Shown here in pieces: positions 47,931-63,944 of a stretch of 64,000 nucleotides of DNA. This DNA is from Panicum virgatum. Taxonomy: Eukaryota > Streptophyta > Magnoliopsida > Poales > Poaceae. Each line of letters starts with the position of its first letter. Position 1 is the first letter of the stretch. Below the pieces are notes generated by a model. It saw only the letters and a list, made by a program, of their open reading frames with translations, did not search any database and was not told the origin of the DNA. The position numbers were made by a program, and so were the translations under genes. The stretch is taken from the NCBI RefSeq assembly GCF_016808335.1, contig NC_053147.1, positions 20,384,913 through 20,448,912 on the forward strand, written 5' to 3'.

Positions 47931-48022
47931 CTGCCAATATATAGGATGACTAGAGCAAAGGATGCCAAGGCCAAACCAGCCACTGGCCACAAGCAGGCGC
48001 CAGCGTTAACGGTAGAGGAGAC
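47931..48022 (-). CDS. Candidate upstream exon of the jacalin gene, hydrophobic
   Basis: Bounded by an acceptor (GCTTTCAG/GTCTCC) and donor (TTGGCAG/GTGCGTG), this 92-nt stretch is open and joins in phase to the exon starting at 47362 (GGC AG|C ATC AAA). It would encode WPVAGLALASFALVILYIG, a membrane-spanning-like segment. No start codon could be assigned upstream, so it may equally be 5' UTR. Confidence 0.3.
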
Positions 48023-48049
48023 CTGAAAGCAACCAAGGGAACTCGATTC

Positions 48050-49600
48050 TCTGACCTACTGGAGCCAATTCATCCACAAAGGAAACATGACCCTGATGCG
48101 ATTATCAGTCTTTTTCCAGCCTCCCGTATTCGCCTTTTACTGATCTCTGATCCCGGGCCACACCGGCTTTGCATGATGCCCTGCAAAACTAGCGATGGGA
48201 AATTAAAGAAGCCACATATTTTATGATATCGATCCTGTAATAGATGGTTTCTCACTCGTTATTCTGCGTGCTGCGTGTGTGGGTGTGTGGTGGAACTCAC
48301 CTAGCAGAACGTAATTTGTTGGGTTCTTGATTCCAACTTCGAGAAGGGGATTGCTTTTCCTTGCTTGGCACTTTTTCACTGGGCTCTTGACTTCTTTTCA
48401 AGCAGTGAACGCACTGACTAAATGGAAATTAATTAATTTCCTGAACCTTAGTTCTGTGTCATGACAATTTCATCAATCTGAACATGAAGTAAAAAAAAAA
48501 AGATAGAAAACAATGGAAAAAGTTAACAGATCAATCTAGAAATGTTCTTTTCGCTTGCTTCACCTCTGGAAGCGCCGTGGAGTTCGATGCCGTCTTGGCC
48601 CCGAGCGCCTCCCAAGCGAAAACGAATTTAGTGGTGAGCTCTTTTTTTTTTTTTTGCCATCCTTGTGCGCGTTGGCGTCGGGGAGAGGAATCGCGGGGAA
48701 GAGCGAACCACCACCAGCAGCGAACGCGCGCTCGAATCGGGGAGGGTCGCGTCACTCACCTCACGCTCACCGCCACGGCGCCACCGCCGGCCTCTCGCGT
48801 TCGCGGCTGGCCGGCTGGGCGGGCGGGTTCGCAGCGTGTGGCGCCACCAGCAGCGGCGTAACGAGATCGGAATATATATCTCCCAGGGGATAATGCGATG
48901 CCCCGCCGCGGCATCGGCGAGGGCGCGGGGGTGTGGGCACATTTTCTACCGACGTGGGAGCAGGACGCGCAGAGCTTGGTTCCTAAGTTCAGAGTACAAG
49001 CCCATACTAGGAGCTTTTCATTCAGGATTTGGTTTTGACGCCACCAGAACATTCGGCGCGCAATGCGCGCCCTGCTATTTCAACAATCAAATCCAACAAT
49101 AGAATCAAATGATATTTAAGACAATAAATTCTCTATTTTTTATTGTTAGAAGGTAAAATAGACTCTTATTGTTATGATCATTTGATGGACAGACATCTCT
49201 AAACAGCAGTAAAGTACACCAAACCTAAAAAAGAAGGTACAATCCCTCGCTAAGATTTCACCTCATTCAAGCACAAATGAATACCAAATGGAAATAAATT
49301 CTATATCATTTTTGTCCTAACTAAGATATTTCTGAAATTTTCATTCATGCGAATTGATTCAAAACTTTGTTAGCACTTCTGCAGCCTTGGAAGAATGCTT
49401 TGGATCATCTTAAACACTAATACAAGCTGCAATCAAAAGGAGTTAATTGAGTTTATCTTAAGATCCCTTGTTCATCTTCATCCAGAAGCACCTCCAGAGA
49501 GAGACGACAAAATCCGGTAAAATTAATAAAGCTCTGAACATGGCCATGAACATAAACTGAAAATGAAACTGAATCTATCTCTACAACACAACATACTTCC
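48050..49600. other. Promoter side of the jacalin gene and AT-rich intergenic DNA
   Basis: 48560-48950 is GC-rich and probably contains the transcription start region of the jacalin gene on the minus strand; overlapping GC-rich open frames on both strands look like composition shadows. A hairpin GGCGCGC-AAT-GCGCGCC lies at about 49052-49068. The rest is AT-rich with no gene. Confidence 0.45.
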
Positions 49601-49609
49601 ATAAGCATA

Positions 49610-50362
49610 CTACAGAATCTACACAGATCAGTAGCTTGCACAATGTTGAAATACCCTAAAAATAATACATTCAATAAGTAGGAAAATGTTTTGGCCACAA
49701 TATCCCTCCAAGACAGAATATTATGGAAAACTTTTGGATCTATTGTCAGTGTGCAACTAAAAACAATACTACCAATTACTACAGCTACAACCCAGTATAA
49801 TATTTTTGACTGAGCTTGGTAATGTTTAATAGCTGACGATATGGAGAAAGAATGAGAACACAATATATACAGTCAATGATGCAGACCGAGCGTAGCTCGG
49901 TTGGTGCGACCTCCCGGTGGGGAGCGCACCCGCCCGGGTTCGAGCCCGTGGTGCTGCAGAAAAAAATCTCCTCGCCTGTCCCATGTCCAAAGCACGTGTA
50001 TGGTCCGGCCTACTCACAAGGCGACGGACCCCGTGTACGGGTGGGGGCAGAGGTTTGGGGGTTTTTCGGCCTGTGTGAGAAGGTCTTCTTCTTAATACAA
50101 TACCGTAGGGGAGGTCTTTCTCCCCACAGGTCGAGTTTTTTTTATACAGTCAATGATCAAAATATTACCTCGCATTATGTTCGGTCCTCTGAACACAAAT
50201 TTTTCCTAGTTGCTTTGCTGGCAGACATTTCAATGTTTATATATCTACAATCTTTGCTTCAACTCCTGAGACAAGTGATCCAGTTGACCCAAATTGATGA
50301 GCTTGTCCTTTTTCTGGGTACTCTAAAGATATGATTCCACAAGTTTCAGTCATTCCATAGCC
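49610..50362 (-). pseudogene. 4-coumarate:CoA ligase-like gene fragment, two exons
   Basis: Exon 50362-50169 encodes the acyl-adenylate motif region GYGMTETCGIISLEYPEKGQ followed by GSTGSLVSGVEAKIVDI, then an in-frame TAA. One extra base shifts the frame before the family's GPNIMRG segment. The next piece, from 49655 after a TTTTTAG acceptor, continues GYFNIVQATD, the expected downstream exon, and then decays. The upstream AMP-binding part and the C-terminal lysine domain are absent. A SINE has inserted into the intron between the two exons. Clear pseudogene or captured fragment. Confidence 0.85.
49881..50143 (+). mobile_element. tRNA-derived SINE with a 14-bp target duplication
   Basis: The 5' part is tRNA-like, with a box A match TAGCTCGGTTGG and a box B match GGTTCGAGCCC spaced as in pol III promoters. 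The body ends in a T-rich tail. Identical flanks ATACAGTCAATGAT occur at 49867-49880 and 50144-50157, a typical retroposition duplication. The tRNA-like part has no complete cloverleaf and is not a tRNA gene. Confidence 0.93.
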
Positions 50363-50399
50363 CTGCACGAGGAGCGCCATACACCATGAAATTTAGGCA

Positions 50400-51340
50400 T
50401 GACAAGGTCGTGCAGGCGATGCGCAGCCAGCCGCCGCCCTCGCCGCCGATGGCGACGCGGCCGGCTACCAGTTCAAGGTCTCACAGTAGCTGATAGGAAA
50501 AATGATGGCATGTAGGAAGAAGATCCAGCATTGAGTAATCAATCTTAAATTTACATAAGCATGATAAAAATGAAATAGAGCAGTTCGTGATTCCTTGCAC
50601 AGTATCATAAAAGAGTGCACTTGTTACAAATAAAAAAGAAATCACTGCCACCAAAAGTTGGTTCATGCATAATGACATACATGGTTATGTTTGTTAAAAA
50701 AAGAAACAGGTGGTTATGGTTTCCAAAAATAAAAAAGCGATAATGAAGACTTGTAAACTGAATTTTAGATGCTGTCAGAGATGTCTAGCACACCAGGTTC
50801 AGTAGAAGTTCAGGGCTTGTCGTGTGAATACGGAATTAAAATTGAAGATGGATTAGTAAGTGCAAAAAGATCTACTCACTTGAGCCGCTAGTAAAAATGT
50901 GAAAACGAATGTAAACTGAAATATTCACGAGCAACAAGAATGGCACTACTACTTTCAAATGTCGACATTGAATGAGATTACAGTTCTATAAGCACAGTTC
51001 TTGGTTCGAGAGAAATAATACAGACAGTGGGGATGGTTTCTTTTAACGTTTGCAATCTCCACTTGAAGTTAATCAGGGAAATTTATTCATACTTCTAGCA
51101 TGACAAGATTCGTAGAGTAAAGTGCACCAGAGCCCAGAAATGTGCCAAAGATAAAAAGAAACGGGCATATTTTACTATGTGTACACTGTACAGGAGCAAG
51201 GTTGCTAACGCAACATGACACTGACAATAATCACACACTGAATACCAATGCACTAACAACTCTTTGGAGCATCGGTCAGACAAATGTGGTACATCACAAT
51301 TCACAAAACAAAATAACTGAAAATTCCTGTTTGCAGCACG
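50400..51340. other. Interval between the 4CL-like and ARPC4 fragments
   Basis: A short GC-rich patch at 50410-50470 is followed by AT-rich sequence with no recognisable exon. In particular the later ARPC4 exons were searched for by eye and not found. Confidence 0.5.
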
Positions 51341-51349
51341 ACTTATTAC

Positions 51350-51849
51350 TTGAGATCCACCTCTGGTTTGTTGTTGCCTCTCAACTTCTTGCAAGGAAAA
51401 TTCTAGCGGCAAAGGAAAAACGCAGATCACCTAAGTTATGCTTCTGATGAATTGAGAGCAGCAGCAGGAGCAATGTTACAAGGAACGGCAGGTACATCAC
51501 CGCCTCCAGAGTGGGAGGGAGTCGAGCTGAAAGTACCTGGAGGCACATCGCCGCCTCCAGAGTGTTCCGGATGCAAGTGAGGTACAACCGCAGCGTATTG
51601 ACCTGCGAGAATAGATTCGCATTAATGCTGCCAGATGTTGATGATTTAGCACACGCCGAAATGAAGCGCGGTCAGCATAAAAGGGCAAGCCAAAAAGATT
51701 TTGCTAGCAGTTTGAAGCCGAGAGATACAGAGGTGGCTGGAGGAAGAGTCGATTTGAGACCAAAATCGGCTAGATCTCACGGTTCAGGCAGACCCCGTTG
51801 CTCCGGAGGGGGCAAGGCGATTGATGGAATCAAGGTGAGTGCTTACCAT
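51350..51849 (-). pseudogene. ARPC4: ARPC4 (Arp2/3 complex subunit 4) fragment, exons 1-3
   Basis: The minus strand has an ATG-only exon (51849-51847), then 51602-51537 encoding VNTLRLYLTCIRNTLEAAMC plus LQ, then 51402-51350 matching NFPC...NNKPEVDLK of the highly conserved ARPC4 N-terminus. Splice sites are intact. In exon 3 a base is lost after NFPC and one regained before NNKPEV, replacing the invariant QEVERH with KKLRGN. The rest of the protein (about 130 residues) is missing, so this is a truncated copy retaining introns, i.e. DNA-level capture or duplication. Confidence 0.88.
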
Positions 51850-52017
51850 GGTCGGCGCGGCGCGTCGGGGTCGCTACCTGCCCGGGACGGAGTAGGCGGA
51901 GGCGGAGGGATGCTGTCGAGGAGAGAGCGGTGGTGGCCAGCGTGGAGGTGAGCGCGGTGGTCGGGAACCGGTTGGGAGGGTGGGAAAACCAGAGACGGGA
52001 CGGGACTGCGGCACACC

Positions 52018-52190
52018 TCGCCGCTGGTCGACGCGCTGCCGGCCTCCCCCGAGCCGCTCGCGCTGCCGAACTTCCTCCGCCTCTTCCCGCACGTCTTCCA
52101 TCTCCGCGCCCCGCTCCCGCTCTCCCTCTCGCTGACCCCCACCGTCGTGGACCTCAGCGCCGAGCTTACGCGTCGCGTCGAAGGCAGGCA
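52018..52190 (+). pseudogene. Possible fragment of a PORR-domain (plant organelle RNA recognition) gene
   Basis: The open stretch reads LPNFLRLFPHVFHLRAPLPL then SLSLTPTVVDLSAEL, resembling the FLRRFP...F.L...LTP pattern of PORR proteins used in organelle intron splicing. It is short, GC-rich and without visible neighbours from such a gene. Tentative. Confidence 0.35.
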
Positions 52191-52199
52191 GAGAGGGCA

Positions 52200-53130
52200 A
52201 GGGGAGGGGAGGCGGCGGGGAGGCTGAGAGGAGGGATGGAGCGAGGGAGGGGAGGTGGCGGCGGGGAGGGAGAGAGAGGGCGGCGTCGAGGACGAGGGTT
52301 TGGGTTCGGGTTGGGGGAAGGGGGCGGGGGGTGACCGGTTGGGTGGTGGGAGGGGGTGCTTGGAAAATCGCCTCAAGGTGGTTTCTGCAAAAATGGCAGC
52401 ACCATCGATTTTTCTCTTCTTTGTGTCAAAATAAATTTTGTTACGAGGGTTTATCTGTAAAATATATGCATATGATTGCTGTACAGGTCGGACATATTGG
52501 ATTGGATTGTGATTTCTATGAAAATGAAGGGTGTTTTTGCAAAATATTCGGAGTTCACTGGAGACGCCACGCGTCAACCTTTTCCCGTGGAGTGCGGGGA
52601 GGAGAGCAAGGGCGAGTAGGTTTTAATCAAGCTGATCCCATGGGTCTCCTCCCGTCTCTCCTGCACCGTGAAAAGCACAGACGACGTTGATGCTCAGGTT
52701 CTGCACTTCTCCTGTTGCGCTGCCAAGTTGGCGGAACCTGGAAGGGGAACGCCGGAAGACCCTGAACTTAACATTAATTTCTACATAAGTTTGTTCAACT
52801 CGAGTCGATACAAATTTCTTGCATTGCAAATGGACCACAACAATGTACTAACCATCAGCTGAACTGACCGGCTGTTTTTGCTGGGAGACAGATTCCTCGT
52901 TAGCATCGTTGCTATACTGGTCACCCAAAGCGATCAGTTGGGAGTCGGTTCCTGGGAAGCGTCAACCGATGCTCGGCAACCGCGGTTGGGTTGCACAATT
53001 CACAAGTTTTTCTGACATTCTGATTCCATAAGTTTCTACGATTCCCACAAGTGATGTATAATGGACCTATTTGCGGACACCATTGAAAATAGAGCATCAA
53101 CATGAAAAGATCGATGAATGTCCTACCCCT
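52200..53130. other. Intergenic region, no gene recognised
   Basis: A GA-rich block (52195-52330) is followed by AT-rich DNA with short GC patches. Nothing with coding or repeat character could be delimited. Confidence 0.5.
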
Positions 53131-53136
53131 TACATA

Positions 53137-53371
53137 CTCCCTCCATCCAATTTTGATAAATATATTTCAAAAACTTAAATATCCAAAAATGATGGCTACA
53201 TTTGCTATTGGCATGGTTGTGATAATAAATAGCACTAGTAATGAGAAGTTCCCAATTAAAACATTGGAGGACCAACAAAAAATCTGTGTTGTATTTATTA
53301 AATTAATAAGCACACGTGTTGTTCTTGGTCATTGTGCCATATGCAAATCTATCAAAATTGAATGGAGGGAG
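53137..53371. mobile_element. Stowaway MITE, 235 bp, TA target duplication
   Basis: Terminal repeats CTCCCTCCATCCAATTTTGAT and (minus) CTCCCTCCATTCAATTTTGAT, flanked by TA (53135-53136) and TA (53372-53373). Standard Tc1/mariner-derived Stowaway of grasses. 53374-53924 beyond it is AT-rich and includes the XBCP3-type 3' UTR. Confidence 0.97.
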
Positions 53372-53924
53372 TATAAGCTACTAGAGCTTTTCAAAAAAAA
53401 ACATATAAGCTACTAGAATTATACAACTTCATTTTTTGTTGCGAGGGCACAACAATTTCATATGCTGATTATTTGTTCTTCATTATGCATCTTTCTGTAA
53501 CATAACCACAAAACATGGTACAAGTATCTCTTTATTTGGCATGGTCCTCAGCTGCAGTACGGATGGACTGGAATAAATCATCCGTGCAGGGGCTCTCTAA
53601 TACAAGTCCGACATGTACAATCGTGGAATTTCACACCGGAGTATGGTTCATCATAAATACAGAGCAAATCTGGGCATCTCGGTGCAACCCAGTGGTGTAG
53701 ATTAAGAGCATGCGAGAATTGGAAGGGCACCTGAAAAAGCCAGCTTGCCTAGACCTACTGCTCGCCCATGAGCTTGCTCTGTAAATTGTTGGGAGACCGA
53801 ATGATCAGAATAAATGAATGACTAGGATCCATTTTGGTAAGATACAGATGTCAAAGATATCAGTGCTACCTAAAACCAAGTTTACTTAAATCTTACCTTC
53901 CATCCATAACTGACTCTATGTTCA

Positions 53925-57504
<3,580 letters not shown>

Positions 57505-59182
57505 TTCGGCGATTCCCCCCTCCGTCGCGTCGCCTGCTCTGGTGGGTCTGGGTCGGAGCAGAGGAACCGTGGCGGAGTTTAAGTAGGGTTTGGGTCCGGT
57601 GGGAGTGGACTGGGGGTGTTGTCCACCCCACCCCGGGGAGGCGGAGAGCGGAGAACGGGAGAAGGGTGGAGAAGGGGAAGACGACGACGAGGTCGTCTTG
57701 GACCAAATGGCGAGACGACCAGGCGGCCGATTGGATGGAGCCCTGCTATGAACAGAGAGAGCAGAGCAAGAACGTGGACGGCGGCGAGCCTGGGCGAGCC
57801 CGCGAGCCCGCGAGGGAGCAGATTGGTCCAGGAGGCGTACAAGCTTGTGATACACGTGGGGGTGGGGACGACAGAGCCTGTAGGTTGTGGGAACCGCCTC
57901 TGCTCGTCGGTCTGGGGCCTGCATCAGGCCACGCAACAACGCAGCTCAGCCTTCAGTTTCATCATCATCAATGGAAAATGGTCAGGCTCGACTGCTCGAG
58001 GGCTCATTCCAATGACAAAAAAAAAAAAACTCCGGTGTGTGAGCACTGAGCAATGCTGTGCCTGTGTCGTGTCACCGTGTGTGGGCGCTGAATGAGAAGA
58101 GGAGATCGCGACGTGTTTTCTTGTGGACTTGGCGATCCAGGTGTCGGTTTACCGTGGGCAGAGATTTCCGGGCGGTGCTAGCATAGTCGATAAAAAGACC
58201 TCGATGATCACACAAGGCTGCTGTGGCGTGCGGTGTTGGGCGGGTTAGCTAAGTGTTAGTATTGTTCGTCTAGTTGTAGCTAGTGGCTAGTGCTGATTTA
58301 TTATGAAATAAATATTATTGATGGACTAATAGCTGGTGTTAATTTAGTACGAAAGGAAAATACTACTAATTGATTTGGTTCACAAGCCAACCAAACAGAG
58401 CCACTAGCTCAGTCGCGCTCTTAGTACTTGATGATAGAGGCAAGAAACGATCAGGTAGTGTTTGGAGACGCATCAGGTTATGATAAAAAGGATATGGACT
58501 GGGATATAAAAGGGCTGGGTTTAGGGGATAGTGGAAGTATAGCGCTGATCAGTTACTGCGAACGGGTTCACCACAGAAATGGGCTGGGGAGAATCGGCGC
58601 CTTGCTTGTTTGGTAGCCTACTTTCTTTACCGGCCCATGGAAGCCTGCCCATCAACAATCTTACGGAGCTTGGTGTGGTGCTTGCAACCTTGGATCGCAG
58701 CTTGGCCGCGTTCTGACAAGTGTGATGACCATTTTCAATCCAAAATGTGTCCACCAAAAATGAGTAGGAAGTTCATCTAATTCTCTACCCTGGCGTCTGT
58801 TGCTATTTTCGATTCGATCTTTTTTCACCGTTTGAAAACGGATCTCCCGTGGCCCAAACTGTTCAGGAAGAGAAGTTTGGGCAACGGGTAAAGACTAGCT
58901 AAACGGTTGAACATGAAACACAACTTGAAACAGTCGATTCAACGGGTAAAGACTAGCTAAACGCCTGAACATGAACTGCCAGGCAACGTATGTGTAGCGT
59001 TTATTCGTGCAAAACTTGCTCTTCGTGCCTTGCTGCAAACCATGCCCAGACCGGGTAGCAAAAAAGGCCTCGGCAAAACAACTTGGACAACATTTTTACT
59101 CGTAGTCTCGAGCTCTCCCCCCGTGTTGCTCAGAATACGTTCCTACAGGCTACAATTCGGTGCGCGTTTGCAACATCGACTC

Positions 59183-59410
59183 CTTGTTTAGTTGCCTTCA
59201 AAATTTTATAAGATTTTCTGTCACAATGAATCTTTGAACGCATGCATGAAGTATTAAATATAGTTAAACAAAATAACTAATTACACAATTTGTCTATAAT
59301 TAGCGAGACGAATCTTTTGAGTCTAATTAACTCATAATTAGATAATAATTATCAAATACAAACGAAATTGCTACAGTACTTACAACCAAAAGATTATGCA
59401 CCTAAACATG
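59183..59410. mobile_element. MITE with CTTGTTTAG/CTAAACATG termini
   Basis: The interior (GCATGCATGAAGTATTAAAT, GACGAATCTTTTGAGTCTAA, TTGCTACAGTA) is the common panicoid MITE with GGCCTTGTTTAG termini. The ends here are degenerate and no target duplication is clear. It lies about 400 bp upstream of the NAC-like gene. Confidence 0.75.
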
Positions 59411-59599
59411 AATTCGATATTTTGAAAAAGAATAAAGACGGAGAAAAGTAGAAAACAAGGAAGATCGGTATCATGACACAGATCGGTTGATGCTTGCAGT
59501 GGGGCGGGGCGCGACCGCGCATCGGGCCGTGCGATCAGGAAGCGACGGCGCAGGAGCACGCTGGGTGTTTCGTCAGATGCAAGTCAGGCGCGAGGCGAA

Positions 59600-59623
59600 C
59601 CCCCCCCCCCCCCCCCCCCCCCC
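59600..59623. repeat. Homopolymer run of 24 C
   Basis: Uninterrupted C tract about 165 bp upstream of the NAC-like start codon. It could form a G-quadruplex on the minus strand; the length is prone to sequencing error. Confidence 0.95.
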
Positions 59624-59786
59624 ACCGAGGCCGCGCTAATTTAAAGCGAGTCCCGGGCAAAATCAAATCTCCGCGTCCCCCCCTTCCGCCGTCTTTTTGC
59701 TTTCTTGCTCTTGCCCTAAACCCTCTCCCGATCTCGCTCTCGACTCAACCCACCACCCGCCCCGATCCGATCCCAGACCGGGCGCG

Positions 59787-61244
59787 ATGCCTCCCCCCAC
59801 GGAGACGCCGTTCCCTCCCGGCGGCGACGGCGTGTTCGCCCCCGCCGACGACGGGCTCCTCGCCCTCCTCCGCCGGAAGCTCGCGGGCGAGCCCCTCCCC
59901 ACCGCCGCCGCCGCGCATTTCCACGACGCGGACATCTACGCCACCGACCCTGCCGCGCTCACGGCGGCCCACCGCCCGGCCCCGCCGGCGAGGAAGGGGG
60001 AGGGCGGCTCCTGGTTCTTCTTCACCCACGTGCGGCCCAAGAGCGCCAGCGACACCCGCAAGTCCCGCCGGGTCGGCGGCGGCGAGGGCACGTGGCACTC
60101 CGAGCGCGCGCCCCGGCGCGTGCTCGACGGCGAGGGCAACTGCGTCGGCCACGGCCAGTACTTCTCGTACAAGCGCAGGGCCGGCAGCGGCAGGAGCTGC
60201 AACGAGCGGACCGACTGGTACATGGTGGAGTTCAGCGACGATCAGGGGGCCGACCACGACCGCGTCCGCGGCGGCGAGCCCCAGCTGGTTCTTTGCAAGA
60301 TCTACAAGGCGCACACCCACTCGCGCAGCTCCAGCGGATCCGCGTCGTCGTCTGCATCAGCGCGCAAGAGGAAGGCTACTGACGACAGCGCCGATCTGGC
60401 CTCTGCTCCCGTGATGGCGAAGCGGCGGCTTTTCGAATCCCCTGCTCCAGTTCTGGTGGTCACGCCGCAGGAAGAGCTCAGCACTATGGCGCGGTATAAC
60501 CTAGCGGCGTGGCAGGAGAACTGCAGCTCTACAGCCGTACCTGGCTCTGCTCTCGGATCCATTCCAGGGACGTCGCATGCCAGCTCTGAAGGCCATGCCG
60601 ATCTGGCCTCTGCTCCCGTGAAGGCGAGGCGAAGGCTTTTCGATTCCCCTGTTCCAGTTCCGGCGGTCATGTTCTTGACGCTGGAAGAGCTCAGCGGTGC
60701 CTTGTATAACCATGAGGCGTGGCAGAACAACAGCAGCAGCTTTACAGCCACACTTGATTCTGCTCTCGGATCCGAGCCAGGGATGACATCGCAGGAAAAA
60801 CTCAGCTCTGAAGGTTGGCTTGACTTGCAGGACAGCAGCGGTGCTACAGAAGACTACGCTTTCAGACCTGAACCAGAGCCGTCACAGGAGCAGGACAAGA
60901 TCACTTCTAGTAAGTCTATTCATAGCTTCTGGATGCCTGAGACGGACGAAACAATGAGCTTCTTGACGGCCGGCGATGCCCCTCCCGCTCCCGCTCCCGC
61001 TCCCGCTCCTGCTCCTGCTTACTGGGATTCGGGAGCCTCGTTCCCTGCTTCTTGGATCGGCAATGACATCCCGTCGCCCTGTTCCCGCCGTTGGTTTCTT
61101 GGAGCGCCAACTTACGGCGATGAGCTAGGTAGTGCTGGTGCTGCACCCACAGTCACAGGTGCGTCGAACACGTGCAGCATGCCCTCTTCTGCTGTTTCAC
61201 CGGCGACGGCGTCTTCTTGGTGGTGCGACATTTGGACCTGCTGA
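59787..61244 (+). CDS. NAC-domain-like protein, 485 aa, single exon
   Basis: The N-terminal 165 residues follow the NAC subdomain pattern in a divergent form: DDGLLALLRRKLAGEPLP (subdomain A), HDADIYATDPAAL (B), WFFFTHVRPKS (C), GTWHSERAPRRVLDGEGNCV with GHGQYFSYKRR (D), and TDWYMVEFSDD plus LVLCKIYKAH (D-E). Such divergent NACs are abundant in grasses. The C-terminal part has a basic RKRKA patch, two copies of a roughly 70-residue unit (DLASAPV.A.RRLF.SP.PV), and a PAPAPAPAPAPA tract. I start at MPPPTETPFPP (59787), whose context GCGCGATGC and position before the conserved block fit better than the in-frame ATG at 59697. Transcription-factor role is inferred. Confidence 0.85.
   Translation: MPPPTETPFPPGGDGVFAPADDGLLALLRRKLAGEPLPTAAAAHFHDADIYATDPAALTAAHRPAPPARKGEGGSWFFFTHVRPKSASDTRKSRRVGGGEGTWHSERAPRRVLDGEGNCVGHGQYFSYKRRAGSGRSCNERTDWYMVEFSDDQGADHDRVRGGEPQLVLCKIYKAHTHSRSSSGSASSSASARKRKATDDSADLASAPVMAKRRLFESPAPVLVVTPQEELSTMARYNLAAWQENCSSTAVPGSALGSIPGTSHASSEGHADLASAPVKARRRLFDSPVPVPAVMFLTLEELSGALYNHEAWQNNSSSFTATLDSALGSEPGMTSQEKLSSEGWLDLQDSSGATEDYAFRPEPEPSQEQDKITSSKSIHSFWMPETDETMSFLTAGDAPPAPAPAPAPAPAYWDSGASFPASWIGNDIPSPCSRRWFLGAPTYGDELGSAGAAPTVTGASNTCSMPSSAVSPATASSWWCDIWTC
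60391..60810 (+). repeat. Internal tandem duplication of about 207 bp in the NAC-like gene
   Basis: Copies start at GCCGATCTGGCCTCTGCTCCCG near 60391 and 60597, encode the DLASAPV...RRLF.SP unit with EEL and SALGS, and differ by substitutions and small indels. Confidence 0.85.
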
Positions 61245-62046
61245 TCGTTGGGCAGTTCCCTCATGACCTGGACAAGGTGCTTTTGAGTTGCTGGAGTGCG
61301 TAAGCACGTTCTCCTGTTGTTCGATGACTGATGACAGATTTTTGACAAGATCTCACCTTGGAAGTCCCGATGTTCTTCGACCTGTTGTTTTAGTTGGTAG
61401 AAGGACATATATTTGTTCAGTTATGTTGTTATTAAAACGTTATTGTGCTACGCTTTTTGACAGGATATTAAAGCCCATTATTTGCTTTCACTGTCTCCCG
61501 TGTTCAATCTAAAATTTTGGATGTTTGTTTGGATCAGTTTCCCATCAAAGCATTCTCAAGTCAAATTGTGCCATGGTCTCTTTAGCTGTGTGAACTGCTT
61601 TAATAGTAAAAAAATGAGTGAGGAGTAGGCCAATTAAATGGAAAAAAAGCTAGTCCTGAAGTTCCTTGTCCTGAAAGCAGAGCAACGACAAAAATGAAAT
61701 TAAAAATGAAAGGTTTCTCAACATCTGCAGCGTGAATGTAACACGACGTGGTAAACATAAGAGTACAAGAACATACAGGCTACAGCTCACATTTCATGGC
61801 CAACGTGGAAATTTAGTTACAGCCGCGGTGGGGCGGGTTGAATCTGTACGGAATCACAGTTTCAGTCTGATTCAGGTTGTGCAACATACAAATTCAGCGT
61901 GTGCTCTCCGTCTCCATGACTGTAACAGTACGGCCAAGGACTTCAAATATCTTTGCCACAAAGTGGCACATCTTATTAACACAATCATGAAGGCCCCTTT
62001 CCATAGACGAACAACTGATGCCCAGCAGATTTCGAAGGTGCAAGAT
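61245..62046. other. 3' UTRs of two convergent genes
   Basis: Convergent gene ends (NAC-like plus, calreticulin minus). The sequence is AT-rich without further features; 61245-61520 is likely the NAC-like 3' UTR and about 61740-62046 the calreticulin 3' UTR. Confidence 0.5.

Positions 62047-63944
<1,898 letters not shown>

Larger units (their letters stand above)
57505..59780. other. Intergenic region between two divergent genes
   Basis: 57505-57700 holds the presumed XBCP3 promoter/5' UTR on the minus strand. 58180-58400 ends in CCAAACAGAGCC and looks like MITE debris. 58882-58975 has a short direct duplication (CAACGGGTAAAGACTAGCTA, 58 bp apart). A MITE and a long C run are listed separately. 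No gene was recognised. Confidence 0.5.

Noticed and set aside
49052..49068. Helitron 3' terminus (GGCGCGC-AAT-GCGCGCC hairpin)
   Set aside because: The downstream CTRR terminus is missing and no matching 5' TC end was found.
49881..49960. A tRNA gene
   Set aside because: Boxes A and B are present but no complete cloverleaf forms and the unit continues into a SINE body with T tail and target duplication.
59494..60414. A 306-codon frame overlapping the NAC-like gene start
   Set aside because: It is in another frame, Arg/Ala/Pro-rich and without domains, while the 59787 frame has the NAC pattern.
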